Source: Saururus chinensis (Eukaryota > Streptophyta > Magnoliopsida > Piperales > Saururaceae). Taken from it: a stretch of DNA of 64,000 nucleotides. The DNA is taken from assembly GCA_035235625.1 (NCBI GenBank), contig CP141140.1, positions 4,635,330 to 4,699,329 of the forward strand, in the 5' to 3' direction. The position numbers and the translations under genes are program-made. Positions within the stretch are counted from its first letter, which is position 1. Every line of letters begins with the position of its first letter. Below the pieces are notes generated by a model. The model had not been told where the DNA came from. It saw nothing but the letters and a program-made list of their open reading frames with translations, and did no database searches. Below, piece after piece: positions 13,081 to 25,329 of the stretch.

Positions 13081-13240
13081 ACAGCTTACACATACCCGTA
13101 CGACCTTACTCGTACAGCTTACACTTGCTTGTGCGACCTTACTCGCACAGCTTACACTTACTCGTGCGACCTTACTCGCACATCTTACACTTACTCGTGC
13201 GACCTTACTCGCACATCTTACACTTACAGTCTTACTTTGA
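13081..13240. repeat. 33-bp minisatellite (four units plus decay)
   Basis: Units of 33 bp start at 13081, 13114, 13147 and 13180, each ACAKCTTACAC...CGACCTTACTCG. Degenerate CTTACAGTCNTACTC derivatives continue to about 13450. These create overlapping Thr/Tyr/Leu/Ser-rich ORFs in all forward frames that are not genes. Confidence 0.8.
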
Positions 13241-14689
13241 AACTTACACTTACAGTCTTACTCAGAAACTTACACTTACAGTCTTACTCGGATTCATACG
13301 CTTACAGTCTTACTCTTACTATCGTACTCATACTCTTACAGTCGTGCTCATACTCATACAGTCGTACTCATACTCATACACTTACAGTCGTTCTCATACT
13401 CATAATCATACAGACGTACTCATACTCATACGCTTACAGTCATGCTCACACACATAATCGTACACATATGCATACTATCGACCGCTGAAGCTCATTACAA
13501 CTAATCAGCTCTAGCGTTGAGATGGAAAAGAATGCCACTAGGGCAACACCTTAACCTCCGGGGAGTGACTAGACGCCATGGACTTTTCCGAAGGTAAGGC
13601 ACACCAGTGCTCATGGGGCACAGGATCAAACAGGTAAGAGTAGGTCCATGATACTACTTACCTGAGCGCGCAAACATACACCCACACATAAGGGGTCATA
13701 CAATTGCCCACACATAAGGGGTCTTATAGTGCCATAGAATCGCCCACCATAATGGGTCTTATAGTGCCAGTGCCACTCTTGGGCAGAAAAACATACAGTG
13801 CCACTTGGGCAGAAACATACAGTGCCACTCTTGGGCGGAATCATACAATGCTCTCAACAGAGCAAAAGACGTCTGGTGCTCTACACAGCACACAGACAAC
13901 ATCCCGCAGGATAAACACCATGGCAAGACATGATAAATGCTTAGCCGACTCATTATCGGCTAGCTCAAACACGGAACTTAATCCGTCGAACCCTCAGGTC
14001 TCAAACTCACAACGCTATCATTAGCTGTGCTTATAATTCAAGTTTGAATTAAGTACATTATGCGGTATAATTATGCCACACAAACTCATAGTGCTCAACT
14101 GATCAAACCGATGCTGAGCTTGATCGAAACCCTAGTTTGTCAGGGCAGCAGACTTCCTTAATCCATCCATATCATGATCAAACCTCACCGTACAACGAAC
14201 CCTTACAGTCTTACATACTCAGCCATCTACCTTATGGCCAAAACAACATACACAAATGTCATCACACTAAGCTCCTTAGAGCCAAACCCAGTTGTCGCCC
14301 TCTTACTTAATACCTCACTGATTATGCTTACTTTTCACTTCATAAAATGTACATTATGCTTGTACAATTATGCACACTCTTACTGTCTGACAACTCCCCC
14401 AAACATACGCTCTGATACAAACCAAACAAACCGCTGCAAATCCTTGCCCGTCATACTCATATCCTCTGTCATCTGTCATACGCTTACACAACCGTATCCA
14501 AATTCAGACAAAGCCTCTGCAACCTCTTACTATCCATTGCCCACACCTCTGCCCACATACACTTACACATATCCATACCATAGGCAAAAAGCCATCATAC
14601 ATACGTATGTCTCCCACATACGTATAACATACACATACGGTCATACATACGTAACTTACGAACATGCATGCTAGTCATCACTAGCACAT

Positions 14690-14900
14690 GCATACATCAA
14701 ACATACACGCTAGTCATCACTAGCACATGCACACACATTCATACATACTTCAACATGCACGCTAGCCATCACTAGCACATACTCAATCAACGTATGAAAC
14801 TTACCAACAAACACGCTAGTCATCACTAGCACATACTCAATCAACGTATGAAACTTACCAACAAACACTTTAGCCATCACTAGCACATACATACATCCAA
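14690..14900. repeat. 54-bp minisatellite
   Basis: Units starting near 14759, 14813 and 14867 share ACGCTAGTCATCACTAGCAC followed by ATACTCAATCAACGTATGAA. Shorter related units precede from about 14668. The core CTAGTCATCACTAG is near-palindromic. Confidence 0.75.
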
Positions 14901-16754
14901 CGTACTTACAGCCAACATGCATGTCATATGCATTTCAACATACCATACAATCGTGCTTACACGTACATCATGCAATCAGATTGTTACATAACATCCAAAG
15001 CATGGAATCATACAATCCTAGCATGCTACTACTCATTCAAAGCATGCTATCATGAATTTACGAGTTCAAAGCTCCCCTACCTCGTAATCATAACATTCGA
15101 TGGCGAGCACACGACGGTGGCGGAGTTGGCGGTCAAAACCATTGCCAAGTGGAGAGAGCTGCTGTCCCGAGGATTTTAAGAAGCGCCGGAACTAGTCACG
15201 GCCAAACGGAGTGTCAGAATCAATGCGGCAAAACCCGCGATCCACGGCGGCACACTAGGGGCGGCCGGGAGAAATGTCATGCCAACACATGTGGCGGTGC
15301 GACCAGAAGTCGAGTGTGTACTCACTGAAGATCGGCGGTGGCTAAGACGTGCTCAACCGGCCATAAGACGTCGAAATCGGCCGTGGACAGCACCCAACGG
15401 CAACGATTTCGGTCAACAAAGGCCCACATAAGGGCGGAGGGCATGGGGCAACGCTCAAGGACAGATGAGAGGTGGTGGAGGGCTATGTGTCAACTCCACT
15501 CGATGGCACAGCCATCTGATGGTTAGGCGGCGCAAAAGCGGCACCTAAGCCCAGAAACACATGCGTAGCCACATGCACACGCGACTACATACACCCGTGG
15601 CCCAAAGGGGCGGGGGAGAGGGCTGAACAGGGGCGGCCCAAGGCCCACATCAGGCCAACAAGGCTAGGGCCAGGAAGTGGTGGCCGATCGAAATGGCGAC
15701 ATCACCGATCGCCACCCACAACTAACACACGTAGTGCGGTGGCTGTGCATCTCGCACGATATAGGGCAAAGGCAAGCGGCCCACTCCGAGCAGAGTGTAT
15801 AATCGGGCCAAGTGAGGCTGGCCCTCACTGTCGCTGAGCCGGGGCAGAGCCCACGATGGCCAAATGACCCACGGCTCGCCAATGCTAGCGACCCGAGACG
15901 CACCCAAAGCGTCTAATCAGGCGGAGCAAGGCAATAGAGGCGGGGCGGGGTCGAAAATGACAACCCCCTACCAACACTGGGTCGAGGTAAGCTGGACGGA
16001 GTCTATCCGGTGGCCGGACAACGACCGGAAACACACCGGCGTCCAAAACAATCTCATGGACAGTGAGATGCAAAAAGAGAACAAAACCCGACCAAAAGGT
16101 CGGCAGCTCACAGCGGAGCGCAGAAAGCACGACGGCGGCTCTAGCCAGCGCCTATGGGTTCCTAGCGGCCAACTAAACATAAGTCTAGTTGAGAGCGGCC
16201 GCAAACGACGTCAAAATTGTACACCCACAGTTCAAAAACGGGATTAAAGGAGAGAAAAATCCCGAAAAAGGTTCGGTACCTCGTGTAGGAGCGAAGAGGC
16301 CGTGGCGGCGGTCATAGCCGGTGTCTATGGACTCGTGGCGGTGAGGCAAAGCAGATTAGGACAAGAACCGCCGAAATCCGACGACGGAGGAGGGAGAACG
16401 GAGCGACCGAAATCTGGGTCGGGTTTCTCCCAAAATGCACTAGACGTCTGGAAAAAGTTTCTGGGCGTCGAAAAGTTACTGGAATCCGATGTTTATAATC
16501 TTTTCAATTTTTATATTTACGTCCCTAACACGCATTTACCCACCGATTATGCGTTATAGCTCCAAAATTTGCACCGTAAGCGTGCAGCAAGGCCCGCGGC
16601 CTGTGACTAAGCCCCACACCCGACTCTACGGGTATAAATACGGAAAAAAATACACAAATATGAATACGCCGAAGCGTAACATTTTCCCGCTGAAAATGAC
16701 TAGAAAAATAGCAGGAAAATCACAGAAAATCGTAGAAAATTTAGGGACATTACA

Positions 16755-16979
16755 TCCGGCAACCGTGGCTAGTCCATGGCACCTGCAGCCATGGTGCTAT
16801 GGCTAGTTTGGCTAGAGCTTCCATGGTCATGGCGGGCACGACATGGTAGACGGCTATGGCCGGCCATGGCCACAACGTTGTAGGAGCTTGGCTATGGCCT
16901 AACCCTAACCTGGGCAGGCTTCCAAAAGTTTGACCCTAGCTACATGCTTTTATTTTAAAAAAATAAAATAGAAATTATA
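16755..16979. repeat. GCCATGGC-rich repeat, right segment
   Basis: Continues the interrupted repeat after the right-hand TCCGG copy. It has CAGCCATGGTGCTATGGC, GGCCGGCCATGGCC and GGCAGGCTTCCAAAAGTTTG. Its AT-rich tail (AAATAAAATAGAAAT) appears to resume at about 20407, after the inserted MITE and LTR-like repeat. Confidence 0.45.
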
Positions 16980-17179
16980 CTCCCACCTTCCCAAATTAAT
17001 AGCTCCAATTAGTAAAAATGAATATTTTGTATTAATAGCTTCATTTTGTTCAATTCAAGTGATTAGGTACTTAAAAAAGAGTATCATAAGCTTATTTTTC
17101 CTTCTCATTTATGTGGGATTCACCATTCAATAAAAACCATTATTTTTTAAATGTCACTATTAATATAAGATGGAGGGAG
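16980..17179. mobile_element. Stowaway-like MITE (200 bp)
   Basis: The left end is TA then CTCCCACCTTCCCAAATTAA. The right end, read in reverse, is CTCCCTCCATCTTATATTAA. Size, inverted ends and AT-rich core match Tc1/mariner-type Stowaway MITEs. The right TA is mutated. It lies immediately beside LTR-like copy 2. Confidence 0.65.
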
Positions 17180-17189
17180 ATTTTTTTTA

Positions 17190-20100
17190 ACAAAATTTTA
17201 TGTATCGTGTGGTTTAAGCATTTTCTGATTAATTCAGTGATTTCAAAAATAAATGGCATTTCTTATGGTTTTAATTAAAACCAACTTTACAAGTATTGGT
17301 TTTAAGTGTTTTTGGGTCAAACCTGATTTTTTGGAATTTTTCACTAATTTTTCAAAAAATAGGTTTTGGCAGGACCCCCTTGTGGGCCCCACCGGCGAAA
17401 TTAAGGTTTTTAGACAAAATCAACCCAGGCATCAACACAAGCTTATCTAAAAAAATTCAGAATTTTTTCAGGTTTAATTAGTGCTCAAATGATCAAAATA
17501 CCTATTTTTAGCCCAAATTTCTATTTATACCCCACTAGTTAATTATGTACACCCAAGCCCTACTATAAATAGAAAAGGCAAAGCCATTTCCATTTTGGGA
17601 ATAGGCTGGGAGGAGGTGATTAAGGCCTAGTTCCCCAATCAGGCCCAAATTAGAAGGAGATTAAGGTATATTCTTCTTTAATCAAGCCTAAATCTTAGGT
17701 TTTTTTTTATTCCATCATTTCCCCTTTAATTTGATTTGATTTCAAGCATCAAAATCACTAATTTACTCCCTTACTTCAAACCCTACTTCTCAAAATTTAT
17801 TTTTTATACTTAACAAACCCTAGATCTAAGATTTCTTTAAGGTTTTCAATGTTAAACTGATTTTTAATGGAGTTTAACTTAAACTCTATGTTTTTGGAAG
17901 GTTTCTAAGAAAAGTGAAAGTCAAATCCGAACCTAATCAAGTGACAAGGTAATGGGTCTTCAAAATCTCAGTTTTCCTATGGTAAAATCTTGATTTTTAT
18001 GGTTTATTTGGAATGAGTTTACTTGATTTAGTGCTTTAATTGTGGGATTAGTATATGCTAATTTCTTATCCCAATTTCTTAGGGTTTTGTCTTAAGGTGG
18101 TGTAGATTAGCATTCTGAAAAGTTTGGTGGAGTTTCAATGGTGTTTGGGTTGATAGATGAAGGTTTTAAGTTGCATTAATGGAGTCTCGGTTTTGAAATT
18201 CGAAATGAAGAAGAAGGTTAAAACTGCTTTGTTGGTGTTCAAACGACATACCAGGGCGTTCGAACGGCAACACTACACTTTTGACATTTTTCCTGTTTAG
18301 CTGATCGAACGGCCTTGCAAGGTGTTCGACCGACTACACTACAGAATTGACCATTGTATGTATGTTACTTATTTTGATGTCTCTACTCTGAAATATCATT
18401 TTTATGTTTATGTGGAGTGTTTTGAGCTAGAGTAAGCTACTGGAAGAGTATACTATTGACGTTTAGAAGTTGTGGTGTATATTTAAAGTTTATATGAAAT
18501 GGCTTGTAGTTGGATATATTTGTTAGAATTGCTATCTTGAAGATATGAGTGGTTGATTCCCTATGGTTTAAGTATGCTTCAGTAGAATTACAACATGCTA
18601 ATGGACTAATATGTCATTATAGAATGTGGTTAAATGATGGGCGAATGTTAGTGTTATGCCTAGACTCAAGTATGAGGTGAAGGTGCTTACATATGTTTAG
18701 CATGTAGTTTTGTTTTGACTTGATTGATAGTTTTAATGGTTCTTCACCCATGAGTTCCGTTGGAATCCATAATTAGATGTTAATGTGCATGTGCAGTGTG
18801 ATGATGAGTTAATTACAAAACATGTTGATATATATCGAATGAGATGTTTCTACCATGTACACGCACACATGTGAGATTAATAATTAGGATGATGCCGAGT
18901 ATTATGATTATGAATGATGCATGAGGGGTTGATGAGAGCACTTATTATGAATTAGGATTCATGTATGCCTTGCCTACGTATGTATCATGTTGCATACATC
19001 ATGAAAACAGATTTCTGATTGAGACTTTATCGAGATTAGCCGAGTTTGATCGATTGGATGCAATGTGGTGAAATTGCGTGTTAGATTAATCGGTCGTTGG
19101 CTTAATCGGAACTTGATTGGTCCGAAATGACATATTTTCAATTTGAGTTCTTGTGTGTGGAACATGTGCACTCCCTTGGTTGAGTCAAGTCAAATTGAGT
19201 TATATAAGGACGAGTTGTATACTTGTCTTGCGGTTGAAATTTACTTATTGAGATTATTTGGACCCTGAGAATCTAGCTAGCTTGTCCAAGTGCATCGGCT
19301 TACCAGGTATTGTTTCTTGAAACTTTAGTCTTGACAAGCAAGGTTACCCGGGAGTTTAGGCTTAATGGGTAGGAGTTGCTCGAAGGCATTGGCCTTGAAG
19401 AGCAGGAGTTGCTCGAAGGCTTTGACATTGAGGAGCAGAAGTTGCTCGAAGGCATTGGCCTTGAGGAGTAGGAGTTGCTCGAAGGCTTTGACCTTGAGGA
19501 GCATGTTTATTTGATAATGGTTGTTCGAGGGCTTCGGCCTTGAAGAGCAAGTTTATTCTTTATGTGTATAGACTTGCATATTAGACTAGTGTGTGTGAGA
19601 CACTTATACATGCCTGATGAATGGGAATATTGATGTATGATCTGAAATGTATGTTAGATATACATCTCATGCAGGTTTATATGATGTTGAATGCATTATT
19701 TGAATGTGTGGTAGAGACACTTCTCATGCGGTATAGGTGATATTCTAAATAGATCTGAAAGTGTGGTTTTATACACTATTATGTCGGTTTAGGTGATGTG
19801 TATATGTGATCAAAAAATGATATATTTTGTGAATTATTGATCTGAATTGTTATACCGTCATGTTTCTGATGATTATAGTTATATTAAAACCATTACTGAG
19901 TTTGTTATACTCACCCCTCTTTCTTGTGCTTTTGCTTTGGGGTTGCATGGCGTGACACGTAAACAGATAGGATCCTCTCTATGAGGAAAAGTCGGAGAGT
20001 ACTTGGGAGTAGACGTGGAGATCTCTTATGTGACACGTTTTTTTATTTTTTGCTATGATGTTAGGACCCATGTAGTGTAGTTCTCGTTTTGGATTTGTGC

Positions 20101-20389
20101 TACATATTACCTTTAGTTTGTTTGAGACTTAGTTTTGGAGCCTAGTGTGGGCTATGGATTAATTAGTATGTGAGTTTGAGATTGTGGTTTATTTTAGAAT
20201 TAAAGTAACTCTTTTGGTTCTACTTATTTATTTTTGCTTAAAGTATTTGCGTTTACTCCGTAAATTTTAGATCGCCCGTGATTAGGGCATAAGTTTTCCG
20301 CTAATCGTTTTTAATCTCCTTATCGCCTCCATGTGCTTAACCAACCCCTAGACCGAGTTCGGCTCAGGTTGAGCAGTACCGGTACGTGA
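17190..20389 (+). repeat. Long LTR-like repeat, copy 2
   Basis: Near-colinear with 57614-59130: shared blocks include TTAAAACCAACTT, GGTTTTAAGTG, CCCCACTAGTT, CCCTACTATAAATAGAAA, GGGAATAGGCT and TAATCAAGCCTAAA. Its second half is colinear with 6.3-7.4 kb (copy 1), ending in CCTAGACCGAGTTCGGCTCA. The TATA box TACTATAAATAG is at 17561-17572. TTCGAACGG words lie at 18258-18340. It contains a 33-bp minisatellite (19371-19502). No internal coding is seen, so a solo or truncated gypsy-type LTR is likely. Borders are approximate. Confidence 0.55.
19371..19502 (+). repeat. 33-bp tandem repeat inside LTR-like copy 2
   Basis: Four exact-length 33-bp units start at 19371, 19404, 19437 and 19470 (AGGAGTTGCTCGAAGGCWTT then GRCATTGA or GCCTTGA). 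A fifth, degenerate unit follows to about 19549. The period is divisible by three, so the minus strand shows a repetitive Gln/Leu/Arg/Ala-rich ORF; this is a by-product. Confidence 0.8.
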
Positions 20390-22910
20390 TATTTTTACTA
20401 TAGAGAAAATAAAATAGGAATATCAACTTCATAAAATATTCAACCTCCATACTTTCTATTTTACATAAGCTTAAAAATAATTATATTTATCCTTATGTCT
20501 AACAGGCCTTCGCTTTAGTACTCCTTAACCATAGCCATACCCTATTTAAAGTATGTCAAAATATTTAGGCCTAGCTCTCATTTTTACGGGCAGACCCTTA
20601 AAAAATTTACCCTTTAAGCGTAAAAATACCCATCCGCAAGTACAAGGCTTTCAATTTACTTATGAAACTACGTAAGACGTTTTGGTTGTGGGCCCCATCT
20701 AGATACCACGGGTAAGACCAATAAAGTACAGAGGACTACTTTCGAACGCGGGGACCAAACGTGGCCTCGGAGTGGCTCATTTCTTACAATTTTTTTTATA
20801 TGGAGCTCATTTCATCTTTGAGTATATAGAGTTTCAGCCTTTTTGCATTCTAGTCAACCGCTGAAATTTGTCCAACCTTTCATGCCCGGATGGAGGGCCT
20901 ACATATCCAAACAGGAGCAAGTATGGTGGGCCCTCAATTTTCATTTTCTAGACCCTTTTGGTGCCACCTTAATGGGACTTATAATTTAGACGGTTTGCGA
21001 ATAATCCCTGGTACAAGCGCTCGTAGGGGATGATATTACATGGAAACTATATTAATTTAGAAGGCATTTTTGTCCTCCCCCTGATGTCCTCCAGGTTATC
21101 CTCTACTTATAGGATCTCTGGATGATCAATGGCACATGACATTGGTTAGTGCACGTGTGAGACCTGTTAGCTGGCATTAATGTGCACAAACATGTGCCCT
21201 ATAACCATGTTCCAAGTGGAGGATTTCCTGGAGGATGCAAGAAGGAGACCAAAAAATATTCCATCTTAGTTGAGCCCACAATTCAATCCAAGCCAACGAT
21301 TAAAATATCCAATATGTGCAAACTTTTCAATCGATGCCTTTGGTGAATATTGTTGAGGAATGAGGGGCTGAACAGGGGGTATAAGACTTGCCTTGTTCAT
21401 CCGAAAGTACGTTTTTTTCGTTTTCCATATGCACACAGCTGGAAATGGTGACTTTGTAACGTAATTGACTGAGAGAGGTCATGGCGAAGATGTACCGAAA
21501 AAAGATTGAGTGACGTCATGTTTCAAATGGGTCGTTATGCGAAGCATTGCATATGTTTTTAGCTTCCCACGAATCTTATTGACTTCAGCTTTGCGTGGTT
21601 TCTTTTTGTTCGCGTTCTTAGCTAATTGACTCGACTGCATGCGTTAGAACCTGAAGCATGCAGTTCATAGTCAAATGCATGGTCCAAATTTGTATATTGA
21701 AAGGAGTAACCACGCAGACAGAGGCTGATGGAGGCGGTAATGGGTGAATGAAGCTAATGTAACAAAAATCTCCACTGAAAATATAAGTGCCATCTTAATG
21801 AGCAAGACTTAATTAAATATTATCCCATAAGTATTGCATAATGTTAAGTAATCTAAATTGTGCCAAAATAAACTTCTCACCTAAACAATCATTCTTGTCA
21901 CAAGTCTTAAGCCTCTTACTGCATGCAGCTTATGCATATAAAATTTAAATGCAGATAAAAACTCTCATGAACAATCTCAAGCATTTTGAGATGGACTCGC
22001 TATTTTCACATGTTTTTATAATCCTCTCACCTCATTGCACGCTGGCCTAAAAGAGTCGCATTGGACTTGGCATATGAAAAATATATTTTGATTTCGTTTC
22101 TTAACATCTTACCCTTGCTAGGCATCTATATATGGGTTCAACGAAGTTTGAGCACATGCACATATGAGACACCATAGAGAAGCCCAGAAGACAATGTGTA
22201 TGAAATACTTATAAATGAGCTTAAGGCTCAAGCGCAAATAAGATTGAGAGAGGATTAGTATAAATGAGAAGTGACCCTAATTCCCTCGAATATCAATCAT
22301 CCAGCATTGCACCCGGCCCCTTTTCTCCTTTTCCGTCAATCAACCTATCCCTCTTCTTGTAGCTGCATGAGGAAAGGAAAGAGGGGCCGCTGCCCCTCCT
22401 TGCTCTCGCCTCGGGTTGTGTGCCATTACTCGAACTACGCTTTAGCTGCTGCACAAGTACAATCCTGTTGGAAATACTATGTAACATAAGACCAAAAAAC
22501 AAGTATTTTAAGAGGTCTTAAAAGCATATTTACTTTCTTAAAAGCCATTGGAAAACAAGAGACTAGAAAGCCTATGTATCACTGTATCAGGACGGATGAT
22601 TACAATCACCATGGCTGCATGGCAGTTATATATATGAGCTTTACAGTTTTTGTAAGCCCATCTTATATTTGAGAAAGGCCGTGGAAGATTAGGGTACCCC
22701 AATCTGAGGGAATTGGCTCAAGCCGCGCATTTGACCTCCCATAGTGTTGCACTTGGTCAGTTTTTAATATTACCACGGTAAGTACAGAATTTCGTTCGAG
22801 TAATGCTAGGCTGATGTTAAGTTTATACATTAAGAAATAGGGTCTATAAAAATGAGTCCTACTCATCAATGGTATTTAAATAATAAAGTGGGGTTTAAAC
22901 CCCATTATAA
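20390..22910. other. Intergenic, no gene recognised
   Basis: The first 130 bp looks like the resumed tail of the GCCATGGC-rich repeat. The rest has mixed composition with no domain-bearing ORF. A 72-codon forward ORF at 22271-22489 and its antisense partner have no recognisable motif and I do not count them as genes. Confidence 0.5.
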
Positions 22911-23086
22911 GTCTGAATTCTGTAGTGAGATTATATCGATTCTACACCAATTTTGGCCATAATCACTGATATCCTAATTGGGTGTAAAAAGTGGGTGAAA
23001 TTAAAATTTTCACCCAAAAATTAATTTCATGCCTTTTCTAGCCATAACCAGCTCGAATCACTATAAGGTGATTCTGGTTCCCAACC
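22911..23086 (+). repeat. MITE-like repeat, copy A
   Basis: This segment (CTGAATTCTGTAGTGAGATT ... CACTATAAGGTGATTCTGG) is related, in reverse orientation, to 28325-28505. Shared blocks include RTATCGATTCTACACC/TATTGATTCCTCCCC, GATTTTGGCY, AAAAGTGGGTGAAATTAAAA/AAAGGTGGGTGGAATTAAAA and the GGTGATTCTGG end. No coding. Confidence 0.5.
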
Positions 23087-24320
23087 CCCTGTTTTAGAAT
23101 TAAAGTTTTATTTTTTTTAAGTTATTACATCTCATATCGATTTGAACAAAGTGGGGCCTATTTTAAAAGTAAAATTACCGACCTATGTAGGATCTTATTT
23201 AATAGGGTTTGCCAGTACAAGCATAATAATATAAAAAATATACATATCCAAACTCGAAAAAGAGTTAAGATAATTTAAAATTTTAAAACTGAGTTTAACA
23301 CGACATACTAATCTATTCTAAAAAATTTCATTATCAACCATAATTCTCATTCAACAGTGAATTAATAAAGTTGATTCTAAAAAGTTTTGCTTCCGTTTCT
23401 AAAAAAATTGCATGCCTAAACAACCCGAAACATATTTCATTTCAAAAGAGTACAATTTGTATGAACGCGGCTTTGTGGGCTATCAATAAGGGTGGTTACA
23501 TGATAGAAATAAACACATATAAATGTATTCATCTGCTATATGCATATCTCTCATCTGTATCTATCTATATATATTTCAGTTTATATTATATTTTATTCAA
23601 GTTTGTTAGATCTAACTTGACCCGAGAGGATTCAAATTTCTTAGACACAGGATAGGAACCAAAAAACTTGAGAATAAAAACTAAGATTTTATCTTGGGAT
23701 GGGTCAATTCTAATAATTAAAACCAAATTATCACTATTTTAAGTTGGTTCTAATTATAAAAAATTAAATTTATATTACCTAAGTTGAATATAATTTTGTA
23801 AGTTAACTATGAACTTGAGCAAGTCTATTCTTGGGTTTTTCACATACAAAACCCGACCCGACCTAAAATTTACTTAAATATTTTTCTTAAACCTAACCAA
23901 ATTCAATTTTGGGTCGGTTCCATCGATTGGTCCAGATTTTAAATGCAACTCAGGTCTAATCTATAACAATTGTATAACATAAGTAACCAACAATAAAGTG
24001 AATGCCATATCAGCCTAAAAGGAAACTTAAAAGTGGTCCAACAGTTCCCATGTTATCCCATTCATATGTCCGCTAGTGATCATACAAATCTGATCATGCA
24101 ATTTGAGTCTGGAATATCGGATTAAGGTGATGAATTTGTAGTCAGTGATGACGATTGACACGTTGTCCCAGCTCTTGTCCAGTGTTGGGGTTTCGCAGGA
24201 AAGTGCTCCAAGCGGGAGCAGCAGCCCTCGAGGAAAGGTCACCCACCCGGATGATCGAGATTCTAGATAATGGATACTCTTTCTCACTCTCGCATGTGCT
24301 AAAAATAAAAATAAAAAAAC
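23087..24320. other. Intergenic region upstream of the first ERF gene
   Basis: Mostly AT-rich. The stretch 23615-23920 has dispersed ACCCGACCCGACC/GGGTCGGTT words like the subterminal regions of hAT elements, but no clear ends. From about 24060 the GC content rises into the ERF promoter. A 171-codon minus-strand ORF here (24027-24542) is antisense to the promoter, has no domain and is not called. Confidence 0.4.
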
Positions 24321-24321
24321 C

Positions 24322-24327
24322 CACGTG
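24322..24327 (+). promoter_or_regulatory. G-box (CACGTG) upstream of ERF gene 1
   Basis: A perfect CACGTG lies about 285 bp upstream of the start codon and about 135 bp upstream of the TATA box. G-boxes bind bHLH (e.g. MYC2-type) and bZIP factors. ORA47-like genes are known MYC2 targets, so the position is suggestive; binding is not shown here. Confidence 0.4.
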
Positions 24328-24456
24328 CTGGTCCCCAGACCTCCGCGTCTTCCATCCGTGTCATAATATGTCCAGTAACTGAAAGGGTTACATTCTTCCC
24401 CACCATTCAAATCAACACGCTTTCTTTTCCCAGTCACCCCAACCGTAGAGCATCTG

Positions 24457-24463
24457 TATATAA
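24457..24463 (+). promoter_or_regulatory. TATA box of ERF gene 1
   Basis: TATATAA in the context CATCTGTATATAAGCAGAG lies 144 bp before the ATG. The spacing leaves a leader of roughly 110 bp rich in CT and CTCAC repeats, typical of plant 5' UTRs. Confidence 0.6.
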
Positions 24464-24606
24464 GCAGAGTAGAGCCGCCATTCCTCCTCACCATCCCAAA
24501 AATCTCCCCACTTCTCCTCTCCCGCACCCAACACACGTACACTCACTCACTCAAGTAGGCAGCAGGAGCAAAAACACTTATCCAATTTACCAATCAGTGG
24601 GCGAAG

Positions 24607-25206
24607 ATGAAGACGAGGGTGCCCAACACCGATGATAAGGGCCACAGGAAGCACGAGCTGCAGCGTTTCAGGGGAGTCCGGAAGCGGAAATGGGGCAAGT
24701 ACGTGTCCGAGATTCGCCTGCCCAACAGCCGTGAGCGCATCTGGCTCGGATCCTACGACACGGCCGAGAAGGCCGCCCGGGCCTTCGACGCTGCCATCTT
24801 CTGTCTCCGCGGCCGCAACGCCAACTTCAATTTCCCCCACGACCCTCCCGACATCGCCGGTGGCCGCTCCCTCGACCCAGCTCAGATTCAGCTCGTTGCC
24901 GCCAGGTTCGCCAACGAGGCTCCACCGCCGCCTCCGTCAATTGCGATGCCAGTTAAGGAGAGTCCCGCCTCAGATTGCATGTCGCCGCCTTCGTCAGGGT
25001 CCGAAACTGCGGTTGAGATGTGTTCGTTTTTCGACTCCTTGGAGCCGCTATCGGCCGAAACTGCGTCGGATGAGTCGCAATTCGGGTTCTTCCCCGACGA
25101 TTTTGACGATTTTGGTGGCGACATTTTTTTTCCATCCCTAGCGGGAGCAGATTATGTTGATGGGGAGACTGGTCATTATCAGCTGTCGTCCTTGTGGAAT
25201 TTTTGA
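24607..25206 (+). CDS. AP2/ERF transcription factor, ERF016-019/ORA47-like (gene 1)
   Basis: A single-exon ORF encodes 199 residues. One AP2/ERF DNA-binding domain spans about residues 21-77 ([12 protein letters not shown], then [14 protein letters not shown], then [14 protein letters not shown] and a final NFNFP). The [14 protein letters not shown] wording and valine at the DREB-type position (VSEIR) place it in the DREB A-5 clade containing ERF016-ERF019 (ERF018 is ORA47). The region after it ([19 protein letters not shown]) is also typical of that clade. The tail is Pro/Ser-rich then acidic (about 137-190), a likely activation region, ending SLWNF. Known members are nuclear regulators induced by wounding and jasmonate; that role is inferred here. 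The start is supported by the TATA box and by the basic N terminus. A same-strand paralogue lies 4.4 kb downstream. Confidence 0.92.
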   Translation: MKTRVPNTDDKGHRKHELQRFRGVRKRKWGKYVSEIRLPNSRERIWLGSYDTAEKAARAFDAAIFCLRGRNANFNFPHDPPDIAGGRSLDPAQIQLVAARFANEAPPPPPSIAMPVKESPASDCMSPPSSGSETAVEMCSFFDSLEPLSAETASDESQFGFFPDDFDDFGGDIFFPSLAGADYVDGETGHYQLSSLWNF

Positions 25207-25329
25207 GAACACAGGGACATCATTGGGAGTTCGGTGTTCGGTCCGGCGAGGCTTTGGTAATCGTGGCTTGGTAACTGATCTAAGCGTAACAGAAGCTTCG
25301 CTGGATGAGTGCCGTCTACCCGATCGGAT

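Larger units (their letters stand above)
12204..16754. mobile_element. 4.55 kb solo LTR with perfect 5-bp TSD (TCCGG)
   Basis: The unit starts TGTAACGCTCGAGATTTTTC and ends TAGGGACATTACA, and is flanked by TCCGG at 12199-12203 and 16755-16759. TG...CA ends with a 5-bp duplication are the hallmark of LTR-retrotransposon integration. The termini are themselves near-inverted (TGTAACG/TGTAATG), as in long plant gypsy LTRs, so orientation is not certain. I see no gag, protease, RT or integrase motif inside. It carries minisatellites at 13081-13240 and 14690-14900 and a GC-rich third (15100-16560) with long but featureless ORFs. I therefore call it a solo LTR; a highly reduced whole element is the alternative. 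Confidence 0.75.

Noticed and set aside
13081..13240. Regular repeats that might suggest a CRISPR array
   Set aside because: Units are contiguous without unique spacers, lie in a plant LTR and have no cas genes nearby. The same holds for 19371-19502 and 2520-2815.
12873..13488. Three long overlapping forward ORFs (119-194 codons) rich in Thr, Tyr, Leu and Ser
   Set aside because: They exist only because a 33-bp repeat keeps all frames open. No start context, domain or neighbour supports a protein.
15664..16559. Several 80-127 codon ORFs in the GC-rich part of the 4.55 kb LTR
   Set aside because: GC-rich sequence lacks stop codons in all frames. I see no gag, pol or host motif.
24027..24542. 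171-codon minus-strand ORF upstream of ERF gene 1
   Set aside because: It is antisense to the ERF promoter and TATA box, has no recognisable domain, and its composition follows the GC-rich promoter.
24547..25141. Long ORFs in other frames across ERF gene 1 (and similarly across ERF gene 2)
   Set aside because: Shadows of the GC-rich coding sequence; only the AP2-containing frame has a domain.
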